Below, piece by piece: positions 43,636 through 53,931 of a DNA stretch of 64,000 nucleotides (position 1 is its first letter; every line of letters begins with the position of its first letter). Under the pieces are notes generated by a model, which worked only from the letters and a program-made list of their open reading frames with translations, was not told the origin of the DNA and ran no database searches. The stretch is from positions 2,170,001-2,234,000 of the forward strand of contig OZ244806.1 in NCBI GenBank assembly GCA_965220075.1, read 5' to 3'. The translations under genes and the position numbers were made by a program. The DNA comes from G965220075 sp965220075 (GTDB taxonomy: Bacteria; Chloroflexota; UBA11872).

Positions 43636-44555
43636 CTAGCGGCGATGCTGCGGATTCACTGCGTGCAATTGATTTACAACCTCTCTGATCCGGCCATGGA
43701 GGACACGCTCTACGACGGTGAGGAGGTGCGCCGGTTCGTGGGTCTGAGGATTGAGGAGGCTCTGCCTGACGAGACCGCCATCCTCAACTTCCGCCATCTC
43801 TTGGAACAGCACAATCTGGGAACGGCGCTGTTCGCGGAGGGCACCGCTCAGCTGGCGTGCGCCTGCGGGACGGAACCATCGTCGATGCCACGATCATCGA
43901 GGCGCCGGAATCGACGAGGAACCGCGCGCGGCGACGCGACCCCGAGATGCATCAGACGCGGAAGGGCAAGCAATGGCACTTCGGCATGAAGTTGCATACC
44001 GGGGTGGACGCGGCCAGCGGCATGGTTCACCGGCTGGTGACCACGCCCGCCAACGTGCATGACCTGACGGTGGCCCACGAGTTGCTCCATGGAGGGGAGA
44101 CGACAGTCTGGGGCGATGCCGGATATCTGGGGGTCAGCAATCGACCGGAGAACCAGGATTGCGCGGTGGACTGGAGGTGGCCATGCGTCCGGGACGTCGG
44201 CGGACACTAGTCAAGGGCAGCGAAGCGGCACGGACGGAGCAGCGCAAGGCATCAATCCGAGCCAAGGTGGAGCACCCTTAGCCTGGACGTGAAGCGGATA
44301 CTCGGCTACGCCAAGGTGCGCTACCGGGGCCTGCACAAGAACACGCAGCGGCTCGCGGTCCTACGGGGCTTCTCCAAATCTGATGCGGTCAGAGGATCAG
44401 TGCGCCCCAGCGGCGACAGGTGGTCCTAGATCTGAGTCCACCAGGGCGTTGGGACAGCCCGCGACCCCGCCAATTACGTGACGAAAACCATGCATCGGGG
44501 GCCATCCGGCACACTGAGCCCTACCGAATCGGGTTGTTCAGAACCTTCCCTAAGG

Positions 44556-45050
44556 TGATCGTGCATGACGGGCCGTCACTGGTGATCCACCAGAGACCCT
44601 GGCTCGTAGGAGACGACTCCGCCACCGCACACGGTTTCCAGGGCACAGCTTCCTGTCCTCACTGGAGTAGAACGCACTCACGAACCCACCTACCGCTTGG
44701 AATGCCGAGCGGCGCACGATTAAGCTCGTCGACAGATGACTATTCACGGTGCGCCCACGACTTGGAACGCACCGAAATCGGGCGGGGCTCGAACAGGCGT
44801 CGAAGTCAAGGAACGCTACAAGCCGCCGTAGGCCACAGCCGCAACCATATCGCCCTTCTGCGCCGGACCGAGCCGGGCTCCGTTGATGCAGAGCGTCGAA
44901 CCCAGGGAGCATTGCGGCGCCTCCCCAAGAACAATGATCATCTCCCACGGCGGATGCACCAGGATTGTAATCGAGGCGGGAACTTCGATTAGGTGGTCGG
45001 TCTCCAGCGCCGTGATGATGATCGAAACGTGCCCGGGCGAGGCCACACGC
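44556..45050 (-). pseudogene. Broken family 2 glycosyltransferase
   Basis: The start reads MASPGHVSIIITALETDHLI, typical of GT2 enzymes, and stops at 44819 in that frame. Another frame gives LVAFLDFDACSSPARFR (normally the DxD region) and STSLIVRRSAFQAVGGF, a conserved GT2 motif. At least two frameshifts separate them. The 3' end abuts the IS-C target site, so the IS insertion removed or displaced its tail. Confidence 0.7.
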
Positions 45051-45412
45051 GTGGATGCCTGAACTCACTCCCGCACGGCCTGTTGCACGCCCGCCTGCAA
45101 CGCCTGGCGTTGATTACGGTCCGCAGCTTCGTCGGTGTCCGACGGCTCACGGGAACAGTAAATCAGAGTCAGTGCTGGAGGTGCCGCAGTGCGGGTCGAG
45201 CCTCACGCCAATCGACTAGCATTGCGGAGGCTTTCCCACACCCCGAAACGCTCGCGTGAGAGTTGGCATTGGTTTCCCGCTGCTTGTGAGCGCTAAGAGC
45301 GTCCCGCTTCACAGTCAGAGCTGCCAGTAGCAAGGTTCTTGATGAGCCGGAGCAAGGACAGAGGAATCGTGGACGCCCCGAATCTATTCGTCGGCGACAA
45401 CGCCACCGGGTG
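45051..45412. other. Gene-free stretch before the IS30 remnant
   Basis: The 362 bases contain a small hairpin CAACGC-ctg-GCGTTG near 45100-45115 and no convincing coding frame. It includes the promoter side of the broken glycosyltransferase. Confidence 0.35.
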
Positions 45413-46082
45413 GATTCACATTTCAAGTGCAACAGATGATTCCAGAAGACCTCGGCGGGGGTCTGGTAGCTGAGGCATTTGCGCGGCGTGTTGTTGTAGG
45501 CCTGGACGAGCTGGGTGAAGCGAGCGTCGGGCAAGGTGGCCAGATCGGTCTTGCGCGGCAGGGTGCGGCGGAGCGCCATGAAGGAAGCGGGACTGCTGCC
45601 TTTGCGGCTGCGCCGGCCGCGTTTGGCCTTGGCCTTGGGGGAGAAAGTGGCGCCAGGCGTAGTCCTTCGTGCGCCTGATCTGGGCGGCAATGAATCGATA
45701 GATGGACTCGTAGGAAATGAGGGGCCGGGCGGCTTGGCGGGCCAGGCGACCGGCCACCTGCTCGGGCGACCAGCCCTGCTGGAGGCTGGCGAGGACGCGC
45801 GTGCGCAGGGCCGGATCAAGGTCGAGCCGGGGGCCGCGCCAGCGGCGCGCGCGGGCTTGCTGGTCGGCATAGCGCGGTTGGTAGCCCTACGTGCGCGACC
45901 CATTGCGCTTAAACTCCCGAGCCAGCGTCGATGGCGCGCGATCCAGACTTGCAGCGATTTGCTGGATCGAGTGGCCGACGGCGTAGCGTCGGGCCAGTTC
46001 ACAGCGGTCTTCAATGGCAAGGTGCGTGTAGTGACGTTCCATGGCAACACCCTAATGAGGCGTTGCACTTCGTTTGTGAATC
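45413..46082 (-). mobile_element. IS30-family element, internally deleted (670 bp)
   Basis: The left end (45413-45433) and right end (46082-46062) are 21-base inverted repeats matching at 17 positions, both starting GATTCACA and ending AAGTGCAAC. The element is well below the usual 1.0-1.1 kb of IS30 members. Confidence 0.8.
45420..46042 (-). pseudogene. IS30-family transposase remnant
   Basis: The N-terminus is MERHYTHLAIEDRCELARRY with QQIAASLDRAPSTLAREFKR, then a TAG stop, then LISYESIYRFIAAQIRRTKD. The central DDE part is deleted. The family C-terminus remains in another frame as DLATLPDARFTQLVQAYNNT and PRKCLSYQTPAEVFWNHLLH. Confidence 0.85.
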
Positions 46083-46546
46083 TAGGCCGTCCTCTCTCCT
46101 GTTTTGCCGGCGCTCGCGGCCACACCGCTGCAACGCCACGGCCACCAGGATATCTGGCTGAACGGAATTGCAGAGGGCTGAGACTGGGAGACGGACGCCG
46201 CAAGGTCGAGCACGCGCCGCCCGCTCCGACGATGATAGAGACGAAAGCTCCAGCGCACTGACGGCACGATTTCCAGGGGTGAGAATCACGTTGGTCGGTG
46301 ACCGTGTTACGGTGCTTCTGGAAAAACCGCTTCTATGTCTGGCTCGTTGACTATGTTATCCGAGAAGACCGGCTTGACTTCGCCATGCTGAACCTCACGG
46401 ACTTCCTGGACGGCGCGATGATCTGGGAGGGGGGGTCCGGCGACATGTCTGTGCGGAGATAGTCAACTCCGGGAAAGAGCCGACTCCTCCAGTCTGGGAG
46501 GATATTCGTCCGCAAATCGACCGTCGGCTGACAAAGTAGGAACTCA
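46083..46546. other. Gene-poor stretch with a short unrecognised frame
   Basis: A 52-residue frame on the plus strand (GTG 46304 to TAG 46462) contains DRLDFAMLNLTDFLDGAMIW and has the codon pattern of real coding sequence. It may be a remnant of the gene that once preceded the radical SAM gene. I cannot identify it. Confidence 0.35.
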
Positions 46547-47572
46547 ATGCCTATCGGAGGGGGAATTTCCTGGAGAAATGCAGTCATGGCTGGACCATGG
46601 GATCCGGCAGCGCCGACTGCTGGTGGCGGCGGCGGGTGCTGCTCGTGGACCAGCATGCTGCCAACCTGGTCGGTCAGGCCGGTTGACGACTACCTGGACG
46701 AACTCGAGCAGCTAGTCGATCTCGGCGTCGAAGAGGTGTTCGACGACACGGGCACCTTTCCCGCCGGACGCTGGCTGACCGACTTCTGCACCGGATACCG
46801 CGAGCGCGGCCTGGACAAAGTCCTGATGATGGGCTGCAACATGCGGGCCGACGCCCTCTCACAGGCCGAGTACGAGATGCTGAGCGCCAGCAATTTCCGG
46901 TTCATCCTGTACGGCATCGAGTCGGCCAATCAGCGCACCCTCGATCTCCTGAACAAGGGCACGACGGTTCGCCAGCAGTGGGAATCCGTCAAATGGGCCA
47001 GCGAGGCCGGGCTGGAACCGCACGTGACGTGCATGGTCGGCTACCCGTGGGAGACGTTCGACGAGGCCAAGCGGACCATCGACTTCACGCGCGAGACCTT
47101 TGACCGCGGCTGGATCAACACCCTGCAGGGCACCATCGTGATGCCATACCCGGGCACCCAGCTCTACGCCCAGGCGCGTGAGAACGACTGGCTCCGGTTT
47201 GATGGCCCGGAGCACTGGGAACGATTTGACATGCGGGAACCCGTGCTGCGCTCGCCAATCCCGACGCCGGAGATCATGGGATTGGTGCAGTCGCTCTATA
47301 CCAGCTTCCTGACGCCGCGGTACGTGGCGCGCAAGCTGCTGCACGCCGGGAAGAGCCGCGATCACTTCCGGTACTACGTGGTCCGGGGATCGCGCTACAT
47401 CGTGGGCCACATGCTCGACTTCCGGAAGGGGCAGCTGGACGACGGTCCGGTTGACACCGGCGTTGCCGAGCTTCCCGCGAAGCTTTATACGGCCGGCGGC
47501 ACAACGGCGCCGATCGACACAAGCCTGCTTGAGCCGTCGGCACCCGAGGCCGCGCCGGCCATTGCCGGCTAG
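46547..47572 (+). pseudogene. Radical SAM protein with damaged N-terminus
   Basis: From about residue 30 on this is a radical SAM TIM-barrel of the B12-binding type: WSVRPVDDYLDELEQLVDLG, ILYGIESANQRTLDLLNKGT, VTCMVGYPWETFDEAKRTID and MPYPGTQLYAQARENDW. The expected [4Fe-4S] motif CxxxCxxC should precede SWTSMLPTW. Here only the Cys-Cys of GGGCCSWT remains, preceded by low-complexity Gly/Ala, and the whole cobalamin-binding domain is absent. Without the cluster it should be inactive. The start at 46547 is only the first available ATG. Confidence 0.75.
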
Positions 47573-47736
47573 CTGTTCGATCCCGACGACGTAGGGCTCG
47601 GGTTCATACGCACGGCGCAGCCCTGAGCAAGCCAACTCCCGGGCTACGCCGGGCCGTCGCAGCGCTCCTAGGCCGCCATGCGACGCCCGCGGCAGACCCT
47701 GGATCGTCGGGGCCGCGTGCGGTCGCTCGCGACACC

Positions 47737-49008
47737 GTGGTGCTCGGCGCCCTGAACCTCCTCGCCAGCCTGACGTCCTTCGGCTTCCAGTGGGCCATGG
47801 CGCGCATGCTGGCGCCGGCTGCCTACGCCGACCTGTTCGCGGTGTTGGCGCTGTTCGCCATCCTGGCGGTGCCGTCGCAGCTCTTGCTGCCGATTGGCAC
47901 GCGCATGACAGGCCTTGCCGTCGTTGCGAAGGGGCGCCCCGCCGCCATCGAGGTCCTGCGGCGCGCGCTCATCCGAGGCGGGATCGTTGGCCTGGTGGCA
48001 TGGATCGTCGTCGCTGCGATGAGTGGCCTCATTGAGTTGCTCATTGGGACCGACGACCGCACGGCGATCATCTGGCTTGGCGGCGCGGTTGCCATCGCCT
48101 TTGTGTTTCCCTTTACCAAGGCGCTGCTGACAGGTCTGCGCGCGTTCCTCCTGCTTGGCACCTCGAACTTGCTAGACGGCGCGCTCCGCGCCTTAATTGG
48201 CGTTGGGCTGGTTGCGCTTGGCTTTGGGGTGGCCGGGGGAATAGCCGCATCTGCACTCTCGGGACTCTTGGGCGTCTTGGCCGTGGTGCTCGCCGCGCCT
48301 TACATCGCTCGGGCGACCAGCGAGGCGCCGGTTGACACTCCCCCGGATGCAAGCGGCATGTCCGCGCATGTGCGGGTTGGGCTGCTGAGCCTGTCGCTGG
48401 CGATCCTCATGAACGTTGACATTCTGGTCGTGCGCCACTTCTTCGATGACGCCAGCGCGTCGCTGTACGCTGCGTCGGCGCTCGTCGGGCGCATCGTCCT
48501 CTTTGCGGCAGCGCCGGCTGCGCAGGTCGTGCTCCCGCACATCATTCGGCATGTGGCTGCCGGCGAGCCGCTGACGCGCACCTTCGCGGTCACCGCCGCG
48601 TTCACCGTCCTCATCAGCGGCGGCGCCGCGCTGATCATCGTCATCGTGCCGGAGCTGGTCTTCCAGATCATCTTCGCGGACCGCTACATCCCGGTACCTC
48701 ACCTGGTCTGGGCCTACACCATCGCCGGGTCGCTGCTCGCGCTCTTGACCCTCTTGACCTACTTCCACATCGGGGCCGGTACGCTTCGCGTATGGGTCTT
48801 GTTGATGCCGCTGAGCATCGCGTGCGCCGTCACGCTGTGGGTTCGCCATGAGAGTCTCGCCTCAGTGGCGTGGACGCTCGACGCCTTCCTGGGCGCCGGA
48901 GTGCTCATCATGCTTGGCTGGGCCGCCAGGGTGCTTCGGAAGGATCGCGCCCGCGCGGAGCAGCGCATGGAGGACCTCGAAGCCGTCCGCGCGCGCTCCG
49001 GCACGTGA
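47737..49008 (+). CDS. Wzx/MATE-type polysaccharide flippase
   Basis: The 423-residue protein has twelve or more helices. The first (GALNLLASLTSFGFQWAMAR then MLAPAAYADLFAVLALFAIL) is the typical start of Wzx/PST exporters, where a Pro-x-x-Tyr/Asp motif follows helix 1. These flip lipid-linked oligosaccharide repeat units across the membrane. The GTG at 47737 seems late: in-frame sequence without a stop extends about 35 residues upstream with a charged, Pro-rich character, so the true start may be near 47625. It sits at the head of the glycan locus. Confidence 0.85.
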   Translation: MVLGALNLLASLTSFGFQWAMARMLAPAAYADLFAVLALFAILAVPSQLLLPIGTRMTGLAVVAKGRPAAIEVLRRALIRGGIVGLVAWIVVAAMSGLIELLIGTDDRTAIIWLGGAVAIAFVFPFTKALLTGLRAFLLLGTSNLLDGALRALIGVGLVALGFGVAGGIAASALSGLLGVLAVVLAAPYIARATSEAPVDTPPDASGMSAHVRVGLLSLSLAILMNVDILVVRHFFDDASASLYAASALVGRIVLFAAAPAAQVVLPHIIRHVAAGEPLTRTFAVTAAFTVLISGGAALIIVIVPELVFQIIFADRYIPVPHLVWAYTIAGSLLALLTLLTYFHIGAGTLRVWVLLMPLSIACAVTLWVRHESLASVAWTLDAFLGAGVLIMLGWAARVLRKDRARAEQRMEDLEAVRARSGT

Positions 49009-49044
49009 CGCATCTGACCGGCGGGCGATGAGCGCAGCGGTCAG

Positions 49045-52000
49045 GTGAGCGCCACCTCGAAACTCGCCGCGCCGCGCCGCAATGTCTGGCTGCCACCGGG
49101 ACGTCTGAGCGGGCTTATCAGAGGTATTCGGCGATGGATCGCGCGCCACCCCGATGCGACGGCCTACCTAGCCATCGTCGGCCTCGTTGTCATCTGGCAC
49201 CGGGGCCTCATCTTCGATCCTGGCTACCTCGGACTGCGCGACGACTGGCCGGTCCCGCCGGTGGATTGGCAGAACGCGCAGATCGCAACCGACCACATGT
49301 CGTCGTGGCGCCCGAACTTATTCGGCGCCGCGGAAACCGAACGCACGATGAGCATCTACCGGCTGTATATCTGGGGATTGCTGGCCGAGCTCGTGGGCGT
49401 CGACGGCTGGCTGCACTCGCGTTTTCCCATCGCCATGATCGGCTTGGCCGGCGTTCTTGCCTATCAGGCCGCCAAAGCCTTCAGCCTCGTCCGACCGGCG
49501 GCTTTTGCAGCCGCGGTCGTTTACATGACGACGCCGTTGTTCCTGGACGTGTTTGTGACTGGCTACATGCCCATGTTCATCGGCATCGCGTTGCTCCCCA
49601 AGGCGGTGCAAGTCGCGCACGAAGCGTTCGAGCGGCCGCTCGGTGTTCGCGGCTTCGCTCGCGGTTTCGTCTGGATCGGACTGAGCGCCAGCACGATTCA
49701 TCTGTCCGTGATGATGCTCGCCGTCGTGGGTTCCTACGCCATCTTTCGGACCTGTACCGCATCCGGCTCGCGGCGGCAACGCGTGCGGCGCCTCGGGTGC
49801 GTCGCCGCGATGGCAACCAGCGTGGCGTTGCTGCATCCCCCGATTGCCTTTGTCGCCTGGCAACTGCTGACGATCCCGGCGGCGGCAGAAGTGCTGGGCG
49901 CATGGACCCGGGAAGCGGGCGTTCAATGGATCAAGGACGTGGCCCCAACGCTGGCCGAGTCGCTGACGCTGACCGGGTTGCCCTACAACTACAGTACGGC
50001 AACCTCGATACCCGGCGGGTCGGCGCCCGTTTTTCCGGTGATCGCCCGTGGCTTGCTCGCGGGAATCGGCCTCGTGGCACCGATCCTCATGCGCGGCCGT
50101 GCACGACAGCTCGCTGTCGTGCTTCTGCTCGGGTTCTTGGCCTTCACCCTGCTTGGGAAGGGTTCCAATGAGCCGCTGAGCGTTGTTCAAGAGGTCGTAG
50201 ACGCAACGCTCCTGGGCACCGTGTTTCGGAACGTCCGCTACTGGAACATTCCGGCCGGCCTGCTGTTGGCATTGCTGATCGGACATGTCGTCGCCTATCT
50301 CGTGGCGCGGCCGCCGGGTATGCAGCGCACCGCCGCGAGCGCATCCGTTGCCGGCGTGATCGCCCTCAGCGCGCTGCCGTTCTGGAGCGGGGACCTCGCC
50401 GGCCACCTGCCGCCCTACACCATCGATGCCGACACGGTGACCGTGATGGCGAGCGTGACCGACCTGCCGCACACGGATCGGATGGTCCACGTGCCGATGC
50501 TTGGGCCTAGCCGATACGCCAGCCGAACGGGTCGAACGTCGGCCCCGGGAAACAATCCCTTCGTCCTGCAGTCGCCCAAGCCAACCCTCTGGGTTTCGCC
50601 GCAAACCACGTTGAACGCTCCCTACTTCGCTGTGCTCCATCACGGGCTCTATGGCCCCAGTCGGTACCCCGTTGACCGGCTGCTCGCTTTCGGCCGCGTT
50701 CGGCACGTCTTGCTCGACCCTCATTGGGAGAGCGTATACGCGGCCTTCATCCTCCCAAGCGGAGAGCCCTGGGTGCGATCGCAAGAGTCACATCCGCGAC
50801 CACAAATCGCGCTGGCCAGCCAGCCCGGCCTGCGCCGGCTGGATAAATTGTCCGCCGGTGAGGTGGATCTCTACCAGGTCAGGACGGATCCGTCCCAGCG
50901 GCTTTCGGTTCCGGCCCGCGTCATCGTCGGGTTGCCGTCACTGCGCCCGCTCGTAACGGCCTGGTTCGCCTTCGACGACGCGGGCTCGGTCACCCTCACG
51001 AGCGGTCAAGCCGGGGTAGCCGGAATTGAGGGCGCGCCCGGAGTCGCCGTGCAACATGGCTCGGAAATCTGGCTCGGTGCGGACCCAACCGACCTCGTCG
51101 CGAGCTTTCTGCCCCCGGGATTGATGGTCGCTCCGGCAGATCAGGTTTTTCCCAGAATTCCAGATGCTTCGTTGGACTGGGTGGCGACGTACAAGAACGC
51201 TTGGTGGTATGTCGATCCCGAAATTGCGGACCTCACGCGCAGCATTGTGACCAAGGCCGGCGGCGCCGCGTTCTCGATCACCGTCGACACGCAGCGGGCC
51301 ACCCGTGAACTCTGGGTGCGCCACTTCGTCGGTCCCGAGGGCAGTTCGCTCACGGTCATGCTTGACGGTCACGACGCCGGGAGCATTCAGACGCGCGACG
51401 AGGCTTCCTACGGCTACCGCTGGACACGGATCGCGGTGCCGACGGACAGGGCGGGCGCCCACACTATCCGCGTGCATGCCGACGGTCCCGGACTCAACGC
51501 GGTCTCGCAGATAGGGCTGCTGACCACGGAACAGATTGAGGCGGCAGAGGTTCAGGCTGAGCAGGCGCTGGCGCGACTTCCCGTTTACACCGTGCTCCCG
51601 GATCTTGGCGTAACGGACGGTGACCGTGCTTTCCATCTACCGCTTCCCGGTGAGTACACCGTGCAACTGGCGGCCAAACCGGGTCAGAACCCGACAGTGA
51701 GAATAGATGGTGTACAGGTCCAGCTTCAGCGAATCGGCGTCAAGTTGGACTCCGACATCCTGGCGGGAACTGTGCAGCTTGAGGCTGGAACGCACCACCT
51801 GGAGCTCCGGACCGGACCGCGCCCGGATCCCGTGACCGTCAGCGTGACCCACCGGCCGCCTGGATCAACCACGTTTCAGCCCTGCGACGCTCGCGTTTGC
51901 GAGGGCGCGGTCCGAATTGAAGCCGTCGTACCCGCCGACGGGCGAACGGTCACATTCACGAGCCGCGTCACAACCGGGGGAGAGGACAGCGTCGAATTGA

Positions 52001-52581
52001 CCGGCGCCCAGGTGCATCCGCCCGTGACGCACGCGATCCAAACGGTGCCGGCCGAGCAGCGGGTGAAGATCGTGCAGGTCGATATTCCGCTCGACCCCGG
52101 GTCGGATGTCGCCGCGCTTGACGTGCAGCACCTGCGTCCCGGGCGACTGGGTCTGGCATTTGAGTTGCTCGACGTCGGCGTGTCGCGGTTACCTCACGGC
52201 GTGTCGGTTGTCCTCGCGCGCGAATCCCAACGGTCTGCCCCGGCCGACGCCACTCTAACGCCGACGAGCGACACGCCCACGCTTGCCGCAGCCGTGTACC
52301 ACGGCGAGCCGGGTGAGCGACTGGTACGGCTGGACATTCGCTTCGATCCGCGCTGGACGCTCAAGATCAACGACCGAGTGGTCGACGAGCAGCGGCATGT
52401 GATCCTGGATGGGCATTTCAATGGGTGGGCAGTGCGTCTTGCTCCGGGCGATGTGCTCACGGCCACTTTCACGCCGCAGACGGCGTACTTTTGGATCCAG
52501 GTAGTGAATCTGGGATTGCTCGCTGGAATGGTTCTGGTGGGATGGGCGCCGGTCCCTCGCCTGTGGAGACGGAGGCGATAG
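49045..52581 (+). CDS. Giant GT-C-like membrane protein with large soluble C-terminal part
   Basis: The 1178-residue protein starts at GTG 49045. Residues about 35-460 form some ten helices. The first loop (LIFDPGYLGLRDDWPVPPVD, then SSWRPNLFGAAETERTMSIY) has adjacent Asp-Asp as in arabinofuranosyltransferase-like GT-C enzymes. About 700 extracytoplasmic residues follow, with several beta-sandwich-like stretches (RELWVRHFVGPEGSSLTVML and YTVQLAAKPGQNPTVRIDGV), possibly carbohydrate-binding, and a final membrane helix (AYFWIQVVNLGLLAGMVLVG). It is followed by a small partner gene. Sugar and acceptor are unknown. Confidence 0.75.
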   Translation: MSATSKLAAPRRNVWLPPGRLSGLIRGIRRWIARHPDATAYLAIVGLVVIWHRGLIFDPGYLGLRDDWPVPPVDWQNAQIATDHMSSWRPNLFGAAETERTMSIYRLYIWGLLAELVGVDGWLHSRFPIAMIGLAGVLAYQAAKAFSLVRPAAFAAAVVYMTTPLFLDVFVTGYMPMFIGIALLPKAVQVAHEAFERPLGVRGFARGFVWIGLSASTIHLSVMMLAVVGSYAIFRTCTASGSRRQRVRRLGCVAAMATSVALLHPPIAFVAWQLLTIPAAAEVLGAWTREAGVQWIKDVAPTLAESLTLTGLPYNYSTATSIPGGSAPVFPVIARGLLAGIGLVAPILMRGRARQLAVVLLLGFLAFTLLGKGSNEPLSVVQEVVDATLLGTVFRNVRYWNIPAGLLLALLIGHVVAYLVARPPGMQRTAASASVAGVIALSALPFWSGDLAGHLPPYTIDADTVTVMASVTDLPHTDRMVHVPMLGPSRYASRTGRTSAPGNNPFVLQSPKPTLWVSPQTTLNAPYFAVLHHGLYGPSRYPVDRLLAFGRVRHVLLDPHWESVYAAFILPSGEPWVRSQESHPRPQIALASQPGLRRLDKLSAGEVDLYQVRTDPSQRLSVPARVIVGLPSLRPLVTAWFAFDDAGSVTLTSGQAGVAGIEGAPGVAVQHGSEIWLGADPTDLVASFLPPGLMVAPADQVFPRIPDASLDWVATYKNAWWYVDPEIADLTRSIVTKAGGAAFSITVDTQRATRELWVRHFVGPEGSSLTVMLDGHDAGSIQTRDEASYGYRWTRIAVPTDRAGAHTIRVHADGPGLNAVSQIGLLTTEQIEAAEVQAEQALARLPVYTVLPDLGVTDGDRAFHLPLPGEYTVQLAAKPGQNPTVRIDGVQVQLQRIGVKLDSDILAGTVQLEAGTHHLELRTGPRPDPVTVSVTHRPPGSTTFQPCDARVCEGAVRIEAVVPADGRTVTFTSRVTTGGEDSVELTGAQVHPPVTHAIQTVPAEQRVKIVQVDIPLDPGSDVAALDVQHLRPGRLGLAFELLDVGVSRLPHGVSVVLARESQRSAPADATLTPTSDTPTLAAAVYHGEPGERLVRLDIRFDPRWTLKINDRVVDEQRHVILDGHFNGWAVRLAPGDVLTATFTPQTAYFWIQVVNLGLLAGMVLVGWAPVPRLWRRRR

Positions 52582-53657
52582 TCCCGCACCGCCGACCTGT
52601 GGTTCCGCTGGCGTGGATGCTTCTGGTGGCGCTTAGCGTCGCCGCCATGCTGGGCGTCACCACCGCGCCGATCCCCGTTTCCGGCACAGTCGGCGAGGTC
52701 TTTGGCATTGGTCCTTTGTCCCAGGGGTGGAGCATCCGCCAGGACATCCGTCCGATTCGCGCACCGGAGTTGTTCGTCGCCATTCGGGCGCGCCCGAGTC
52801 ATCCCGACGCTCAATCGCCGGAGCTCGAGGTCCGCCTTGAGCGGGACGACGTTGTGCTGTGGGCTGACCGGCTGTCGCTCACCAGCCCACACTTCGCGGA
52901 GTACGTGGCCGCATTCCCCGTGGAAACCAACGGCGAGGACTACACCTTGGCCGTGCGTGTGATCGAGGCGCATGGAGGCGCGGTCGCGCTGCAGGGCGTG
53001 AACATTGGTGAGTCCACCACGAGCGCTCGGCTCTCGATCATGGGACGGCCCGAGCCCGGGTTTCTCGCCATGCAGCACTTCTTGTTTCAGCGGGCGCCGC
53101 CTCTGCCGTACCTCGAATCGATCATGTCGTCGCTGCGGTCCAGGGGACAGCTTCCCGCCGCCGGTGGTATCGCCGCCTTGGCCGTGCTGGCCATCATCAC
53201 GGCAATCGGTCCGCTGTGGCGAGCCTATGGCTGGCGCATGGCGGTGACCGTAGCCGCAGTGTGGGCCCTCGCCTGGATCGTCTGGATTCTGGTCGCGCTG
53301 CCTCACCTCAGCCCGGCACCAAGCGGAGGCTTCCAGGTCGGCGTCACGAGCGGCTTGCCGCCGCGTGCCATTGTCGTGGTGCTCTTCTTCCCCATCCTGG
53401 CCAGCGTCGGATCCGTCGCGGTCCTTGGCAGGCTGTCAGGGAAGCTGGACGGCTGGCGCTACTTGGCCAAGGGGATCAAGCAGGCGGCGATCGTCTCTGG
53501 CCGCCACTGGCGCTTGGCGCCTATTCCGTGTTGCGGCGCGGCCGCCGTGGCGGTGACGATCGATGCCATTCCGGTAGCGACAGCCTTGGCCTTGGCAGCG
53601 ATTGGGGTGGCGTTGCTGGAAATCATCCCGGCGACCGCGAGCACGCGGAAGGAGTGA
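52542..53657 (+). CDS. Partner membrane protein with N-terminal beta-rich domain
   Basis: The protein has up to 371 residues: an anchor helix (PLAWMLLVALSVAAMLGVTT), a strand-rich extracytoplasmic domain (about 60-190, ELEVRLERDDVVLWADRLSL) and four or five C-terminal helices. The start is uncertain. ATG 52542 overlaps the upstream gene by 40 bases; GTG 52563 and GTG 52600 are alternatives. A gene of the same plan follows the other GT-C-like gene at 61031. Sequence alone gives no activity; it may stabilise or direct the upstream transferase. Confidence 0.65.
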   Translation: MGAGPSPVETEAIVPHRRPVVPLAWMLLVALSVAAMLGVTTAPIPVSGTVGEVFGIGPLSQGWSIRQDIRPIRAPELFVAIRARPSHPDAQSPELEVRLERDDVVLWADRLSLTSPHFAEYVAAFPVETNGEDYTLAVRVIEAHGGAVALQGVNIGESTTSARLSIMGRPEPGFLAMQHFLFQRAPPLPYLESIMSSLRSRGQLPAAGGIAALAVLAIITAIGPLWRAYGWRMAVTVAAVWALAWIVWILVALPHLSPAPSGGFQVGVTSGLPPRAIVVVLFFPILASVGSVAVLGRLSGKLDGWRYLAKGIKQAAIVSGRHWRLAPIPCCGAAAVAVTIDAIPVATALALAAIGVALLEIIPATASTRKE

Positions 53658-53931
53658 TCTGGCTATGCAAGACCGAACTGGTCCACCGCTGCGAAATCAA
53701 GACTGGGCTCGTCGACCGCCAACTAACCACGTTGGCTTGACAATCACGGTGGATCCTCGGCCCACGCAACGACGTTCTGCACGCCGGGAACGCTACCCCG
53801 CAGTATCGTGGGGAGCCGGAGGCCGTGATTCACAATCCGAGGCCGCCCTCAGGCGCAGCACAATTGAAGAGCAGGGAGACGATGCCGCCTAGGACGATTG
53901 GGACACGTGCAATGAGCGAGGCGCGGTGCTC

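Larger units (their letters stand above)
42279..44400 (+). pseudogene. IS-C transposase, split by IS-B and frameshifted
   Basis: The left part reads RTFADLSFDSKKRTTHHERF, then MDGLIPWERLEKRIRRFYPT and HPYPL. After IS-B the same frame resumes with AAMLRIHCVQLIYNLSDPAM, joined seamlessly through the duplicated CTAG. A later frameshift near 43855 leads to LRDGTIVDATIIEAPESTRN and WHFGMKLHTGVDAASGMVHR, and further damage follows after 44165. It was decaying independently of the IS-B insertion. Confidence 0.85.
42220..44549 (+). mobile_element. IS-C (IS5 family), interrupted by IS-B copy B
   Basis: The ends are GGGAACCTCTGAACAAG and, inward from the right, GGAAGGTTCTGAACAAC. The target duplication CTAA is at 42216-42219 and 44550-44553. 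Subtracting the nested IS-B and its extra four bases leaves 1158 bp, the normal size for this group. Confidence 0.85.

Noticed and set aside
38000..43639. Composite transposon formed by the two IS-B copies (outer flanks CCAG and CTAG)
   Set aside because: The outer flanks differ, and CTAG on both sides of copy B restores the IS-C frame, so copy B inserted singly.
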